The notes under the pieces were generated by a model. The model was not told where the DNA came from, made no database searches, and worked only from the letters and a program-made list of their open reading frames with translations. A stretch of 64,000 nt of DNA from DATDPM01 sp963841995. Lineage in GTDB: Bacteria > Pseudomonadota > Alphaproteobacteria > DATDPM01. Within the stretch, counting starts at the first letter, position 1, and every line of letters begins with the position of its first letter. The stretch covers positions 1 through 64,000 of the forward strand of contig CAWJEX010000022.1 of NCBI GenBank assembly GCA_963841995.1, given 5' to 3'. The position numbers and the translations under genes are program-made. Below are positions 17,838 through 26,325 of the stretch, in pieces.

Positions 17838-18206
17838 ATGAAAAATGTGGGTACGCGATTTATTTCTATCGCCATCATTTATGGGCTGCTCGGGATGGGG
17901 TTCGGGATTTGGATGGGCATGACCCAATCCTTGGCCTCTGCCCCCCTCCATACCCATATCAATTTGATCGGCTGGGCCTCGTTCGCGATATTCGGTCTGA
18001 TCTACCGGGCCTTTCCGGCGTTGGCCGAATCCAAACTCGCCGCCGTGCATTTTTGGGTCGCCAATCTCGGCGCGGTCACCTTCATTGCGGGAATCGTCAT
18101 CGTCATGCCCACCGGCAATATGCTGCCCGTCGCCGTTGGCGCGTTGATCATGCTGATTTCGATGATCATCTTCGCGGTCAATTTTTGGCAGAACGCGCGG
18201 GGATAA
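17838..18206 (+). CDS. Four-TM protein resembling a piece of heme-copper oxidase subunit I
   Basis: The start has AGGGGG six bases upstream. The 122-residue protein has four membrane helices. The second begins with APLHTHINLIGWASFAIFGL, the HxHxNLxGW pattern of the heme-ligand helix in cbb3-type oxidase/NOR subunit I and in related short proteins annotated 'cytochrome c oxidase subunit I-like'. It lacks the other metal ligands, so it is not an oxidase by itself. A perfect hairpin follows the gene. A role in heme or NO sensing is possible, not shown. Confidence 0.68.
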   Translation: MKNVGTRFISIAIIYGLLGMGFGIWMGMTQSLASAPLHTHINLIGWASFAIFGLIYRAFPALAESKLAAVHFWVANLGAVTFIAGIVIVMPTGNMLPVAVGALIMLISMIIFAVNFWQNARG

Positions 18207-18239
18207 ACTGCATGGTCCCGCCGCTTCCTTCAATTCTAT

Positions 18240-18266
18240 AGCCGGCCAGCGTGACGCTGGCCGGCT
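18240..18266 (+). terminator. Perfect 13-bp hairpin after the four-TM gene
   Basis: Arms AGCCGGCCAGCGT and ACGCTGGCCGGCT are exact complements around a single G. No U-tract follows, so it may be an RNA stabiliser or a factor-assisted terminator rather than an intrinsic terminator. Confidence 0.6.
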
Positions 18267-18629
18267 GTGCGCCCGCCCCGGAACCTGAGGAAAATTGCTT
18301 CGCCATAAATTCATCAGATGCTTGCGATTGATTAGTGGCAGCGGGTGAATATCCACTGGCAATTTCCGTTCGCAATGCATTGTCCGCTTGAGGCATCACA
18401 GCCGAGCGGCGCTATCGGTTTAATACCACAGCCAAATTGCGCAGCGAGCCTTTTGAGCGAGCGTTCAAGAAAATTGTTTCACCAAAAACACCACCCTCAA
18501 AAAGCAAGAGCGCATCAAACGATTCCAAGTAGTGCTCCGACAAGATCATTAAATGTTGGATTCATTACTAGTATCAGGTCCGGAGTCTGTGACCGCAATT
18601 TCCCCAACCCTATAGCCGGGTTCTTCTTA
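18267..18629 (+). other. Intergenic stretch, no gene seen
   Basis: About 360 bases between the hairpin and the IS1380 remnant, somewhat A+T richer than the flanks, with no coding frame that can be supported. The native 5' portion of the transposase is not here. Confidence 0.4.
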
Positions 18630-19070
18630 TTGATTAAAGCCAATGCGCTGTGTACGCGAGCTTTATCCCGCGTCGGCTTCATCGTCACCAACCTGTTACG
18701 CCCGGCCGAGCGCGTCGTCGGTTTCTACAATCAGCGCGGCACGGCGGGGCAATCGATCAAGGAAGGCAAGAACGCGATGAAGTGGACGCGGCTGTCATGC
18801 TGCTCCTTCGCAGCCAACGCCGTCCGGCTTCCGCTCCATGCGCTGGCCTACAATCTTGCCAACTTCATGCGGACGCTGGCATTGCCCGAGGCTGTCGCAC
18901 ACTGGTCGCTGACCAGCGTCAGGGAGAAGCTCGTCAAGATCGGTGCCAAGATCGTTACAAATTCGCGCTATATCATCTTCCAGATGGCCGAGGTTACGGT
19001 GTCGCGGCAGCTGTTCGCTGCTATCGTGCGGCTCATTGCGCGATTGCACGCGCCCCCAGTGCCAGCGTGA
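18630..19070 (+). pseudogene. IS1380-family transposase, C-terminal remnant
   Basis: The frame reads SRVGFIVTNLLRPAERVVGF, then YNQRGTAGQSIKEGKNAMKW, then FAANAVRLPLHALAYNLANF and the ending LIARLHAPPVPA: the conserved C-terminal third of IS1380-type DDE transposases, including the Glu-containing EGKN motif. The N-terminal two thirds, with the first Asp residues, are missing. Inactive remnant. Confidence 0.82.
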
Positions 19071-19347
19071 GGGGATCGGGGATGACGTGCAAAAGCGAAC
19101 CATGAGCGAAGTACGTCTCGATGATGGAGAAACAGCGGCCTTCTGCCAAGCTAGAGGCGGAACTCCTCCACCAAGGCCCCCAAGTTCGCCGCCGACCGGC
19201 TCCGCCTTGCTACACAGTCCGAAAAAGGTGGATTGTGACGCGTGCAAGACCGGTCATCGGAGGAATGTCGGATAAAGTGAAATCGGTATCCCGTGGTGTA
19301 CCGACGGCTATGCGGATGCCGCTGGTCCAGCGGCCGAACTTGGAAAT

Positions 19348-20031
19348 ATGATCACATTTTACGACTTTGCCGCAGCTGTCATCAGGCGGATCTTCGACAG
19401 CCGCATCGCCGGCCCGCCGGTCATGGGCTGCGAAACGTTATTTCCGGAGGCCAAGGCGTTTGCGGGCTCCTGGCGCGCAATTCGCGACGAGGCGTTGAGC
19501 ATCGCCGGACAGCTTCAACAGGTGCCGCGGTTTCACGAGATCATGCCGGAGCAAACAGCGATTTCGGCCAATGACGGTCACGATTGGCGCATGTTCATCA
19601 TGAAGGCTTATGGAGTCGAAGTTCCGCGTAACATGGCGCGATCTCCGACGCTGGCGGCACTTGTCGCGGCGAGCCCGGCGGTACTATCGGCGTCGTTTTC
19701 CTTCCTTGCGCCGGGAAAGCACATACCGGCGCACCGCGGCCCCTTCCGCGGCGTGCTGCGATTCTATCTCGTCTTGCAGATGCCCAAGGCAGAGGACGGG
19801 CGGCCTGCAGCGGTGCTGAAAATCGCGGACGAGGAATATCGACTGGCCGAGGGCGATTATCTTTTGTGGGATGATACCTTCCGTCACGAAGTCTGGAACG
19901 CCGGCGACGAGACGCGAACCGTGTTGCTGCTCGATGTCTGGCGCCCCAACATGCCGATCGACATGATTCTTTTCTCCAAGATCCTCATCGCCATTGTCTG
20001 GCTCGGCATCCGATGGCGCGGCGTTGTGTGA
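19348..20031 (+). CDS. Aspartyl/asparaginyl beta-hydroxylase family protein (LpxO-like)
   Basis: The 227-residue protein has the cupin-type Fe(II)/2-oxoglutarate fold: HIPAHRGPFRGVLRFYLVL (first His with the Arg that binds 2-oxoglutarate) and the later DDTFRHEVWN (second His) before LLLDVWRP. A C-terminal hydrophobic helix (ILFSKILIAIVWLGI) could anchor it to the membrane, as in LpxO, which hydroxylates lipid A acyl chains. Peptide hydroxylation is the alternative. The start at ATG 19348 has a weak GGAA site. Nothing in its surroundings fixes the substrate. Confidence 0.8.
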   Translation: MITFYDFAAAVIRRIFDSRIAGPPVMGCETLFPEAKAFAGSWRAIRDEALSIAGQLQQVPRFHEIMPEQTAISANDGHDWRMFIMKAYGVEVPRNMARSPTLAALVAASPAVLSASFSFLAPGKHIPAHRGPFRGVLRFYLVLQMPKAEDGRPAAVLKIADEEYRLAEGDYLLWDDTFRHEVWNAGDETRTVLLLDVWRPNMPIDMILFSKILIAIVWLGIRWRGVV

Positions 20032-20137
20032 CGGACCATCGGCCCGGGAGGACATGAAACACTAGCGAGTGCGGGCGACCCAGGAATAAGCTTTTAATCC
20101 ATATATCGGTTAAATTCGCTTTAGGAGATCATAACGC

Positions 20138-20329
20138 ATGGCTCTTTCTTTTCGCAAGCAGGTTGGTCGTTTTCTTGCGTCATGTCTTGACGCTTGGAAT
20201 GAGGTGCGACCTCCAAAAGACGATCGGGAGAGATGCTTGGGCCAATCTATTTCACTTCCTGAAGAAGAACCATTATCCGCTCCCGGAGCAATTGATCTTT
20301 CACGGGAAGAAAATCTGAACTTGGTTTGA
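20138..20329 (+). CDS. Small hypothetical protein
   Basis: AGGAG lies 12 bases before ATG 20138. The 63-residue frame begins MALSFRKQVGRFLASCLDAW, has a charged middle (PPKDDRERC) and an acidic end. It overlaps the 3' end of the convergent gene 20247-20477 by about 80 bases. No family is recognised, and either of the two overlapping frames may be spurious. Confidence 0.35.
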   Translation: MALSFRKQVGRFLASCLDAWNEVRPPKDDRERCLGQSISLPEEEPLSAPGAIDLSREENLNLV

Positions 20330-20477
20330 CGTATTCCTTAACCGCTTTGCGTCTGAGATTGTCAAGAATGTCTGGTTTCAAATCACTCGGGGAAGTCAAT
20401 ACTTCTATAACAGCGGCTCGTAGCGCGCACAGTTCGGCGCGCTCACGATCCAAAGTCGTGTAAGTGGGGCTACGCAT
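20247..20477 (-). CDS. Small helical hypothetical protein
   Basis: ATG 20477 is preceded by AGGAG at eight bases (reverse strand), better than the upstream in-frame ATG at 20537. The 76-residue protein is helical and charged (LDRERAELCALRAAVIEVL, DILDNLRRKAVKEYV, LLRERIMVLLQEV). No function can be assigned. The strong ribosome site makes it somewhat more credible than the convergent frame. Confidence 0.45.
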   Translation of the reverse strand: MRSPTYTTLDRERAELCALRAAVIEVLTSPSDLKPDILDNLRRKAVKEYVKPSSDFLPVKDQLLRERIMVLLQEVK

Positions 20478-20815
20478 GACATTCGCTCCTAGTTTGGTTG
20501 GCACCGCTAGGATAGCGAAAGAGGGAGTGGCCGTCATAGCCGCTCCCTCTGACTACCTGTATTCTTGACAACTATTGAACATTCGGACCACGCCTCGATG
20601 ATCATCACACGGCAAAACCGGGATGATACTCGCAACGCGACCGATCGGTGCGGTCCTAATTGGCAATACCTTGTATGTCTGGCACGGATATTCTGACGAG
20701 CTGGCGAGCAATCGGCGATTCTCGGACGATTTTCTGCAGTCGTTAACCCGCTTTATTCTCTTGACGCAGCGTTGCCGCAGTTCTCGATCGCATCGACATG
20801 CTGCTTTGAAAGAGA

Positions 20816-21010
20816 TAGTAGTATCCAGGATTTCGAGGTGGGACAAAATCGCGTCGTAACTGATTGAAAAAATCTGCCTAGGAAAAAAGTTTGGTGCCCA
20901 GGGGCGGGATTCTCCAAGCTATAAAAAATTAATGGCTTACAAAAAATTGGGGCACCGAATCTTCCCGTATCGTCATTACGCTTTCCGGGGAAAGTGTCCC
21001 TCCGGTTTTG
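20816..21010 (+). repeat. Repeat unit A, copy 4
   Basis: Full copy: GTATCCAGGATTTCGAGGTG at the left, GGTGCCCAGGGGCGGGATTC in the centre, a degenerate left arm TTGGGGCACCGAATCTTCCC and right arm GGGGAAAGTGTCCCTCCGG. The downstream 30 bases are also shared with 13870-13905. Confidence 0.78.
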
Positions 21011-21096
21011 CGCCATAAACACGAAAAACTGACGAATTGGCTTGCAGAGTTAGCAAGCGACCATGGCGTCAGTAGCCCGGTCCCGTTGCAATCCAT

Positions 21097-22516
21097 CTAT
21101 TTCGGCGGTGCTACCGAACCGGCGTAGAACACTTCGCACTCTCCACCAGTCAAGATGTCCCTTCCCCTCTTGAGCAAACCGAGCGCTGGCCCGGCGAGGG
21201 ACTTGAGTATATTCGGCTGCTCCACGACCGGCTTCTCGAAGGAGCCACGTATCTTTTGCTGCACCTTGGCGCAGCCCTTGGCATCGATCAGCGCGATGGT
21301 CACGTCATTGAACTGCTCCTTAACGAAATCGAGCCCCCCCTTGAGGGCGATCCGGTTTTCGTTCGTCGCCATGGCCACGTCCTGCGCCTGCGCCACACCG
21401 CGCTCGACCCCCCAGTCGGAGACGAGTGTCCGGATTCCGCTACTGCCCCCCGATCCTTGAAAGATACTTGCAAATTTGTACCCCTTCGTGACCATCAAGC
21501 CGACAGGTCCGGCAAAGAAGAAGGCGCCCACATCCACGAGGTTGAAGTTCTGACTGGACTTAAACCGGGAGAACTCCTGATCGAGATCACTGCCATTGAG
21601 CATGAGGTTCTTGCCCCGCAGCGAGATCGGCCCCTCCATGGTCTGTCTCATCTCGTTCACGGTCTTTCCCTGCATCGAAAGATTTGCGGAGAAATCCATC
21701 GCCCCTTCCGCGACTTTCTCTGGCGCCAGGGTTTTGAGGAACTCCTCGATGCGGAACTGCGGCAGAGAGAAACCGGCGTGGTAACGGGGAACTGCGTCCG
21801 AAAAGTCCGCTTGGATGCTCCCCGATCCCTGCGCGCCGAAGACACGCATCGTAACCGGCTTGAGATCGAAGACCCCATTCTTTCCCTCGGCCGAGAACTT
21901 CAGGTCGGACGCAGCGACGTTTTTTGTCCGGATCTTCCCGCAGGCGAGTTCCGCCTTGAACGAAAGGTTCTTCAAGCGGTCCGGGCTTTCCCGGCTTGAT
22001 AGTTGCAGGCGGGGCACGTCCAGATTGCAGTCCTCGGCCTCGAATCCTTCCCCGGATTGTTTGTCGGCGTAGAGGAGAGTTCCGTCCGAAAAGGAAACTT
22101 TTTCCAGGGCGGGTAACGTTCCTCTGGCCGCCTCCGGTTTCTCGACGTTGAGCCGACCGTCGTGGTCCCGTTCGATGGAGAATCCTCGGGTATTTCAGCG
22201 CGATCTTCCTGACCCGAACTTCCCTATGGAGCAGAGGGAGGAGGTCGATCCCAAGCACGGCCTCCTTTGCGGAGGCGACATCTGCCCCTCGGTTGCGAAT
22301 GTGCAGGTCCTCCAGCGTGACGACTAAACCCGGGAAGAAGCCGATCCCCATCCGGCCGCCGACCCTGACCTCCATCCCCAAAGCATCCGAGGCGGTCGCT
22401 TCCAAACGGGGCTTGTAGGCATTGGCATCCACAAAAAAAAGCAGGGCCACCGCGCCGAAGACGAGGAGAGCAACAAACCCGCTGACGGCGAAGAGGATGA
22501 TTTTCGATTTTGACAT
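21097..22516 (-). pseudogene. AsmA-family envelope protein, one frameshift
   Basis: ATG 22516 starts a protein with an N-terminal signal-anchor (KIILFAVSGFVALLVFGAVA), then the AsmA opening DANAYKPRLEATASDALGME and PGLVVTLEDLHIRN. After a one-base shift at about 22185 the frame resumes (FSIERDHDGRLNVEKPEAA) and runs to 21097 with the AsmA C-terminal pattern (FRIEEFLKTLAPEKVAEG, ISLRGKNLMLNGSDLDQEF). AsmA-like proteins span the periplasm and move phospholipids to the outer membrane. Sequence style is unlike the neighbours (more beta/delta-proteobacterial) and the block to its right is debris, so lateral origin or a chimeric join is possible. Confidence 0.7.
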
Positions 22517-22589
22517 TGCCCTGATCCAGTCTCGCGCTAGCTCTACCGGCACTCGGCCGAACGCCTCAACCGCCGGCAACCCCTCGCGA

Positions 22590-22870
22590 AACGGGCCACG
22601 CCGAGCGGAAAAAGAGACCGGAGGGACCGCGGGTGCCCGGCGCGACGCAAAGCTTGACGCCAAACCATCGCGGCGCAGACATAGGTCAGTATTTGCGTAG
22701 CGAACGCCAGGAACACCCACTCTGGGCGCGAGCCGCGCGCGAGCTCAACGAACTGTTCGATCGAGCTAAACTGCAGAACGACGACGATGAACGTCGACAG
22801 AATGGAAAGACTGAGAACCCAGGGCCAGATTCTTGCTGACGGCTCAATCCCCAGTCTGCGAAAGAATGCT
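22590..22870 (-). pseudogene. Fragment of a lysyl-phosphatidylglycerol-synthase TM-region (UPF0104) protein
   Basis: On the reverse strand just upstream of the AsmA start, one frame reads LSILSTFIVVVLQFSSIEQF, then RPEWVFLAFATQILTYVCAA and MVWRQALRRAGHP, the first two membrane helices of LPG-synthase TM proteins (WL..A...Q..TY...A..W...L...G). The rest of the ~300-residue protein is absent. Dead fragment. Confidence 0.5.
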
Positions 22871-22983
22871 CTTGTCCACGATCAGGCCGTGATTCGACCT
22901 CGAATGGCGATCGAGCGGGATTGTGGCGCACCGGCGGATGCTTCATGGCCCCGTTCAGCCTCTATGCGTGGCGCCGGCAGTGG

Positions 22984-23100
22984 CTAGCGCCCGAATACCT
23001 GCTTCAGAAGGTCACTCTTACGCTCGACGGGATTCATGCGGATCGTGGCCTCTTCCTTCCTGATGTAATAAAACAGCCTGTCGAGGGCCCTTGGGCCCGG
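22984..23100 (-). pseudogene. C-terminal fragment of a DUF4197 protein
   Basis: The reverse frame reads LDRLFYYIRKEEATIRMNPV followed by KSDLLKQVFGR and a stop. This matches the conserved end of DUF4197 periplasmic proteins (ALDGLFY.I..EE..IR.NP..RT.DLL..VFG). Only about 40 residues survive. Together with the two neighbouring relics it shows that 22.5-23.1 kb is gene debris. Confidence 0.55.
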
Positions 23101-23146
23101 CCATCGATTGCCGCTGCGCTCGAGAACGCCCCGCCCCCGAGATCAG

Positions 23147-23329
23147 TTACACGACGAGCCGGCGCGACCCGAGCAGCAGCCAGAGAATGAGACCCAAGAC
23201 GGGTAAGACGAGGATCAAAAGGATCCAGATCAATTTGTTGACCGGCGGCAGGCTGCTTTGCAGCACCTGGAAGATCGCGAATATATCCAGGACGAGGATA
23301 ATGATCGCTGAAATGCCATAAAGATCCAT
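23147..23329 (-). CDS. PLDc_N-domain small membrane protein
   Basis: The 60-residue protein has two membrane helices (ISAIIILVLDIFAIFQVL and KLIWILLILVLPVLGLILWLLL) joined by a short loop and ending GSRRLVV: the PLDc_N layout (W.L....PV.G...Y/WLL.G) found at the N-terminus of cardiolipin synthases and as stand-alone proteins. GGGAG precedes the ATG on the reverse strand. No phospholipase domain follows, so it is a stand-alone membrane protein of unknown role. Confidence 0.7.
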   Translation of the reverse strand: MDLYGISAIIILVLDIFAIFQVLQSSLPPVNKLIWILLILVLPVLGLILWLLLGSRRLVV

Positions 23330-23549
23330 GCCCGTGCTCCCTCGGATTTACCATTTGGTCTGCCCATCGGCAGTCGTCACACAGAATTTCTCGGCCGTCG
23401 GCCGTCCGATTTTCTAACCGACGTTCCCCCAATAACTAACACTCCGATTAGACGAAGAAAATGAACCTCTATGGTGGGGATCCCGATCGGCGCCGCTGGG
23501 GGAACTGCCAGGGGAACTTGTGTAGGCGGCTGAGTCCTCTTGTTTTCGT

Positions 23550-24110
23550 TCAGCGGCTGATTCTAGAAATCTTCGTTCCTTCAATGCTGACTCCGACCAT
23601 CAGCCCTTGCTGATCGAATATGAAAGCGTAAGCGTCATCCTTCAGCGTTGATGTAGACAGATTCTTGGCAACACCCTCGTTCACAATGACGACCGTCGGC
23701 CCCACGCCGATCTCCCATCCGTGTGAACGGTGGATGTAGCTTACTGCCTTATTGGTCATCAGAAAGACGGCGTATCCGTATGATTGAGCGCCGGCCTGCA
23801 GGCCCCAGGATCCAGTAAAAGAATTGTAGTAGCTGTCGATCTTCGATCCCTGTTTCAACTCGCCTTCGCCATAGGCCGCACCGAACACCAGACCAGCTTT
23901 GACGATGTTGGGGAAAATGAGCACGGCCCTGGCCTTCTTCGAAAGGTCCTCTGCGAGGGGATTGGTTCGGTAAAGCATTTGCAGCGCGTGATCGGCGTCC
24001 CTATTGAGATCGTCCGCTGTTGCCGCGTTTGCGCGGTCAAGCACACTCGCTGATACCATGGCGCCGATAGCGACCGAAATCGCCAGAAAAAAGCCTCGGA
24101 TGTTCATCAT
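23550..24110 (-). CDS. SYLF/YSC84-domain lipid-binding exported protein
   Basis: Start ATG 24110 (MMNIRGFFLAISVAIGAMV) follows AGGA at nine bases; the open frame upstream lacks a signal. A signal peptide is cleaved about after ANA. The SYLF domain reads KKARAVLIFPNIVKAGLVFG, AYGEGEL, YYNSFTGSWGLQAGAQSYGY, and ends GLMVGVSIEGTKISRI. In eukaryotes SYLF binds phosphoinositides and actin; bacterial members are periplasmic or outer-membrane proteins of unknown role, often stress-induced. The gene is complete. Confidence 0.85.
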   Translation of the reverse strand: MMNIRGFFLAISVAIGAMVSASVLDRANAATADDLNRDADHALQMLYRTNPLAEDLSKKARAVLIFPNIVKAGLVFGAAYGEGELKQGSKIDSYYNSFTGSWGLQAGAQSYGYAVFLMTNKAVSYIHRSHGWEIGVGPTVVIVNEGVAKNLSTSTLKDDAYAFIFDQQGLMVGVSIEGTKISRISR

Positions 24111-24439
24111 CGTTGCATTCCTATTTTGAGAGTTATCCGACATTACCCAGATAGACGCGACATCCAGCCAAACATGACGGCATGATAGCTCAAACGCTCC
24201 CGTCCGAGAATGCGGAAAGAGCCGGTTCTGGGCTGGATGTACCCAACATGCGGCTCCTTCCCGCTGCCAAACCAGTTTTCGCGCCAAATTGCCTCGCTTC
24301 GGACTCACTTCGCCCATCGGCAGACCCTGAAATCGGGTTCAAAGGCAGCAGCATCGGCGTGCCGGAATAAGAGTCCGCCGGCCGTCGATTATTAGGCGTT
24401 GTCAAAACTGTTCAAGTCCGCCACCTTTCTCTTAACCCC

Positions 24440-24479
24440 AATCAGCGGGTCGCAGGTTCGAGTCCTGCTGCGCGCACCA
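24440..24479 (+). other. 3' half of a tRNA (Lys-like): possible attachment-site scar
   Basis: AATCAGCGGGTCGCAGGTTC and the following bases give the 3' anticodon-stem strand, variable loop, T-arm (GCAGG TTCGAGT CCTGC) and acceptor strand TGCGCGC-A-CCA. The pattern is that of alphaproteobacterial tRNA-Lys. No matching D-arm or 5' acceptor strand precedes it within 80 bases, so it is not a functional tRNA. Such 3' halves are typical attR/attL remnants left by integrases that target tRNA genes. Confidence 0.7.
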
Positions 24480-24621
24480 AATTCCCTTTGAAAAGCAAAT
24501 GATTACACAGCCGCGCAAATCGGCGCCGTTCTTAGCGAAATTAGCTTAATATGTTTCCGTTGAACCCTTCACAAGCGGCGATATCGCCACGTCGTTTCCA
24601 AAATCCAGAAAGGATACCACC

Positions 24622-25162
24622 ATGTCATCTTTCGCCCACCCGATCGCCATGTCCGCGCCGTTCACGCGCTCGGTTGCGATCGCGGCGCTGATGGGCGCCA
24701 CGATGCTCGCCAGTCCGCTGACCGCGGCTCGCGCCGATACCGCCACTAACGCGCCAATCCAGCTGGCGCAGGCCGCTGCTCCACAGAGCCAGCCCGCCGC
24801 GGGAGCCACCGAGACGAAGGCGGAGACCGTCGAGCAGCGGATCACCAGCCTTCACACGTCGCTGCAGATCACGCCCAACGAGGAAGCGAAATGGAACAGC
24901 GTCGCGCAGGCGATGCGTGACAATGCCGCCGCGATGGAAAAGCTGGTCGCGGAAACGAACCGCCCAGGCCCCGCAAAGCATGACCGCGGTGGACGATCTG
25001 AAGACCTACCAGAAATTCGCCCAGGCGCATGTCGACGGGCTGAAGAACCTGATCTCGTCGTTCGAAACGCTCTACAATTCAATGCCTGATCCGCAGAAGA
25101 AGGTCGCCGACCAGGTGTTCCAGGAACTCCGCGTCACCAGGGCGCTCCGGTCGCATAGCTAG
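24622..25162 (+). pseudogene. Spy/CpxP-like (LTXXQ) periplasmic protein, frameshifted
   Basis: ATG 24622 (AAAGGA upstream) starts a signal peptide (SVAIAALMGATMLASPLTAARA), then a helical domain with VEQRITSLHTSLQITPNEEA-KW, the LTxxQ-related motif. At about 24962 a one-base shift occurs, and the protein resumes as APQSMTAVDDLKTYQKFAQA, HVDGLKNLISSF and PDPQKKVADQVFQ. A second shift near 25130 alters the tail. Proteins of this type act as ATP-independent chaperones or damp envelope-stress signalling. Two indels in 540 bases fit the error pattern seen elsewhere in the window. Confidence 0.7.
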
Positions 25163-25218
25163 CAGGGCCAACGGTCGCGTTCCGCGACGTGACATCATGC
25201 TCATCAGAGGAGGTCGCC

Positions 25219-25527
25219 ATGACCTGCATCATCGACACTAAATCGAAACGCCACCTGTCGGCGAAGCTTGCGGCAGGGCTCGCAATCTCCGCCTTTCTCG
25301 TGCTCGGGACGTTTGTCGCATCGGCCAACGCGCAACCGCACCGAGGCGATCATCACCGTGGCGGGGATCACCGCGGCGATCGTGGACATGGCGACTGGGG
25401 CGGCGGCTATTATCCCGCGCCCCCGGTGGTCTACGCCGCGCCGTCGCCGTACTATTATCCGCCGCCGGTGGTTTACGGCCCTGCCATCGGCATATATCTG
25501 CCGGGCGTCAGCATCCTGATTCGGTAA
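25219..25527 (+). CDS. Secreted His/Gly/Tyr/Pro-rich protein
   Basis: ATG 25219 has AGGAGG five bases upstream. The 102-residue protein has a signal peptide (LAAGLAISAFLVLGTFVASANA), a His/Asp/Gly stretch (HRGDHHRGGDHRGDRGHGDW) and a Tyr/Pro-rich tail (YYPAPPVVYAAPSPYYYPPP) ending PGVSILIR. Such YXPPP envelope proteins are common in rhizobia. The His-rich part could bind metal. It follows the Spy-like gene in the same orientation. Confidence 0.7.
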   Translation: MTCIIDTKSKRHLSAKLAAGLAISAFLVLGTFVASANAQPHRGDHHRGGDHRGDRGHGDWGGGYYPAPPVVYAAPSPYYYPPPVVYGPAIGIYLPGVSILIR

Positions 25528-25761
25528 GCGCCAGCCTGACCCGGAAGGCAATACCGGCCAGCAATGCCGGCCGTTTGCCGTCGTCTTCGGCGTAGTGGCT
25601 GCACATCCGGCAGCACTCTCGGCGATGCGTGTCCAGGAGATCGGCCATCGATCCAAATTTAAGTTGTGATTTCACCGGCCTGGTACCGAATCTGCCGCAT
25701 TTTCGGGAGCACACGATCAGTAGCGATCACAACAACAGATCGGAACCGAGGATTACTGAAT

Positions 25762-25923
25762 ATGAAAGACTTTGAAATTCAGCATGCGGCGGCGGAGCTC
25801 ATTATGCGCCATGGTGCGAACGCTTTGGCGGTGGCGCGGGAGTGGGCAGAAAAACTCTCTGGTTCACGGGACAAGGCTGCGTTCAAGGCCGCCTTGCGGG
25901 TCCTCACGGCGCATCCCTACTAA
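25762..25923 (+). CDS. Short conserved helical protein
   Basis: ATG 25762 with GAGG about 12 bases upstream. The 53 residues read DFEIQHAAAELIMRHGANAL, then VAREWAEKLSGSRDKAAF, resembling the widespread rhizobial small proteins with 'A..L...HG..A...A...A'. The frame runs directly into a decayed TAXI gene after its stop. Confidence 0.6.
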   Translation: MKDFEIQHAAAELIMRHGANALAVAREWAEKLSGSRDKAAFKAALRVLTAHPY

Positions 25924-26197
25924 GTCGCCTCGGGTATCCCGGGCGGCGTCTATGACGGCAATCCGGAGGATACGCCGACCTTTGGCACCCAGACGTTGAT
26001 CATTGCGTCGGCGCGGATGCCCGACGATCTCGCCTATGCCGTGGTCAAGGCACTGTTCGAGAATTTCGACGATTTTCGGCGCTTGCATCCCGCGCTGTCG
26101 ACGCTCACGAAATAGGACATGGTGCCCAGCGACGCGGTGATGCGAATTCCATCCGGGGGCGCTCAGGTACTATCGCGAGGCAGGGCTGCTGCGCTGA
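25924..26197 (+). pseudogene. TAXI-type TRAP transporter solute-binding protein, C-terminal remnant
   Basis: The sequence reads GGVYDGNPEDTPTFGTQTLI, then PDDLAYAVVKALFENFDDFR and RLHPAL, and in a shifted frame RYYREAGLLR before a stop at 26195. This matches the end of TAXI solute-binding proteins (G.Y.G...D.PT.G....LV....PDD..Y...KA.FEN...L...HPA...H.GA..YY.E.G). There is an in-frame stop after STLTK. No permease gene is near. Confidence 0.65.
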
Positions 26198-26325
26198 ATA
26201 TCGAAATCTGAGTTCGCTTGCTCCGGACTGCTATTGTCGCGGGAGCAAGTCGCCGTAAGAAACGCCTTGGGCGAACGACAGGGTAGCGTGCTATCAGGGA
26301 CGGCACGAGCCCAGCGGAGGGCCGA

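Noticed and set aside
18605..19070. Functional IS1380 transposase
   Set aside because: The N-terminal two thirds and the first DDE residues are missing.
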